A DNA stretch of 6,163 bases from Planctomycetaceae bacterium (GTDB taxonomy: Bacteria; Planctomycetota; Planctomycetia; Planctomycetales; Planctomycetaceae): positions 1 to 6,163 of the forward strand of contig JAGQQP010000266.1 of assembly GCA_020426085.1 (NCBI GenBank). Direction: 5' to 3'. Below, piece by piece: positions 6,131 through 6,163 of the stretch; the stretch's first letter is position 1; every line of letters starts with the position of its first letter. The notes beneath the pieces are model-generated. The model was not told the DNA's origin, did not search any database, and was given only the letters and a program-made list of their open reading frames with translations. A program made the translations under genes and the position numbers.

Positions 6131-6134
6131 AAGG
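6131..6134 (+). promoter_or_regulatory. Shine-Dalgarno sequence AAGG of the downstream gene
   Basis: AAGG lies 7 nt before the ATG at 6142 and supports that start. It contrasts with the nucleotidyltransferase and adaptor genes, which lack such a signal. Confidence 0.45.
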
Positions 6135-6141
6135 TTTTCTC

Positions 6142-6163
6142 ATGTCTGATTTAGTTCGTATCG
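6142..6163 (+). CDS. Start of a downstream plus-strand gene, cut by window edge
   Basis: ATG is followed by six more sense codons, reading MSDLVRI, and the window then ends one base into the next codon (G). It starts 47 bp after the nucleotidyltransferase stop, in the same direction, and no terminator hairpin is visible between them, so the two may share a transcript. Seven residues do not identify it. N-termini reading RIG occur in hydroxymethylbilane synthase (RIGTR), and the next base would allow glycine, but that is only a guess. Confidence 0.5.

Overview
The window looks like chromosomal DNA from a planctomycete, probably close to Gimesia/Planctomyces. The reasons are moderate GC overall, several starts without a clear Shine-Dalgarno sequence, and protein style. 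This is an inference from recognition, not from a search. There are six protein-coding genes, two of them cut by the window edges. I see no rRNA, tRNA, CRISPR array or insertion sequence.

Left part (1-3865, minus strand): a repressor-plus-pump locus read leftward, in the order tetR-type regulator, membrane fusion protein, RND permease. The permease runs off the left edge, so only its N-terminal 529 residues are present. Its start codon overlaps the stop of the membrane fusion gene (ATGA), which indicates tight translational coupling. The regulator resembles the CecR/CerR-type TetR family, whose E. coli member controls a neighbouring HlyD-type efflux operon. The regulator's promoter can be read directly: a -35 TTGAAT and a -10 TACAAT enclose a perfect 16-bp palindrome, with related TTAAAC palindromes on both sides. 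This suggests autorepression, and possibly control of the pump genes. A separate inverted repeat lies in the 158-bp gap before the membrane fusion gene.

Middle (3866-4825): the regulatory region, then a small minus-strand gene of unknown function (about 120 residues) with a TTG start. Its reading frame stays open and protein-like upstream of that start, which raises the possibility of a lost ATG or a frameshift at the 5' end. A plausible sigma70-type promoter lies upstream of it. The rest, up to 4825, is the divergent intergenic region before the next gene.

Right part (4826-6163, plus strand): a complete CCA-adding enzyme / poly(A) polymerase family nucleotidyltransferase with all expected catalytic motifs but a seemingly degenerate HD-like segment. 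It is followed after 47 bp by the first seven codons of another plus-strand gene with a reasonable Shine-Dalgarno sequence.

Nothing here amounts to a clearly new system. The best leads are the operator embedded in the regulator promoter and the odd 5' end of the small unknown gene.
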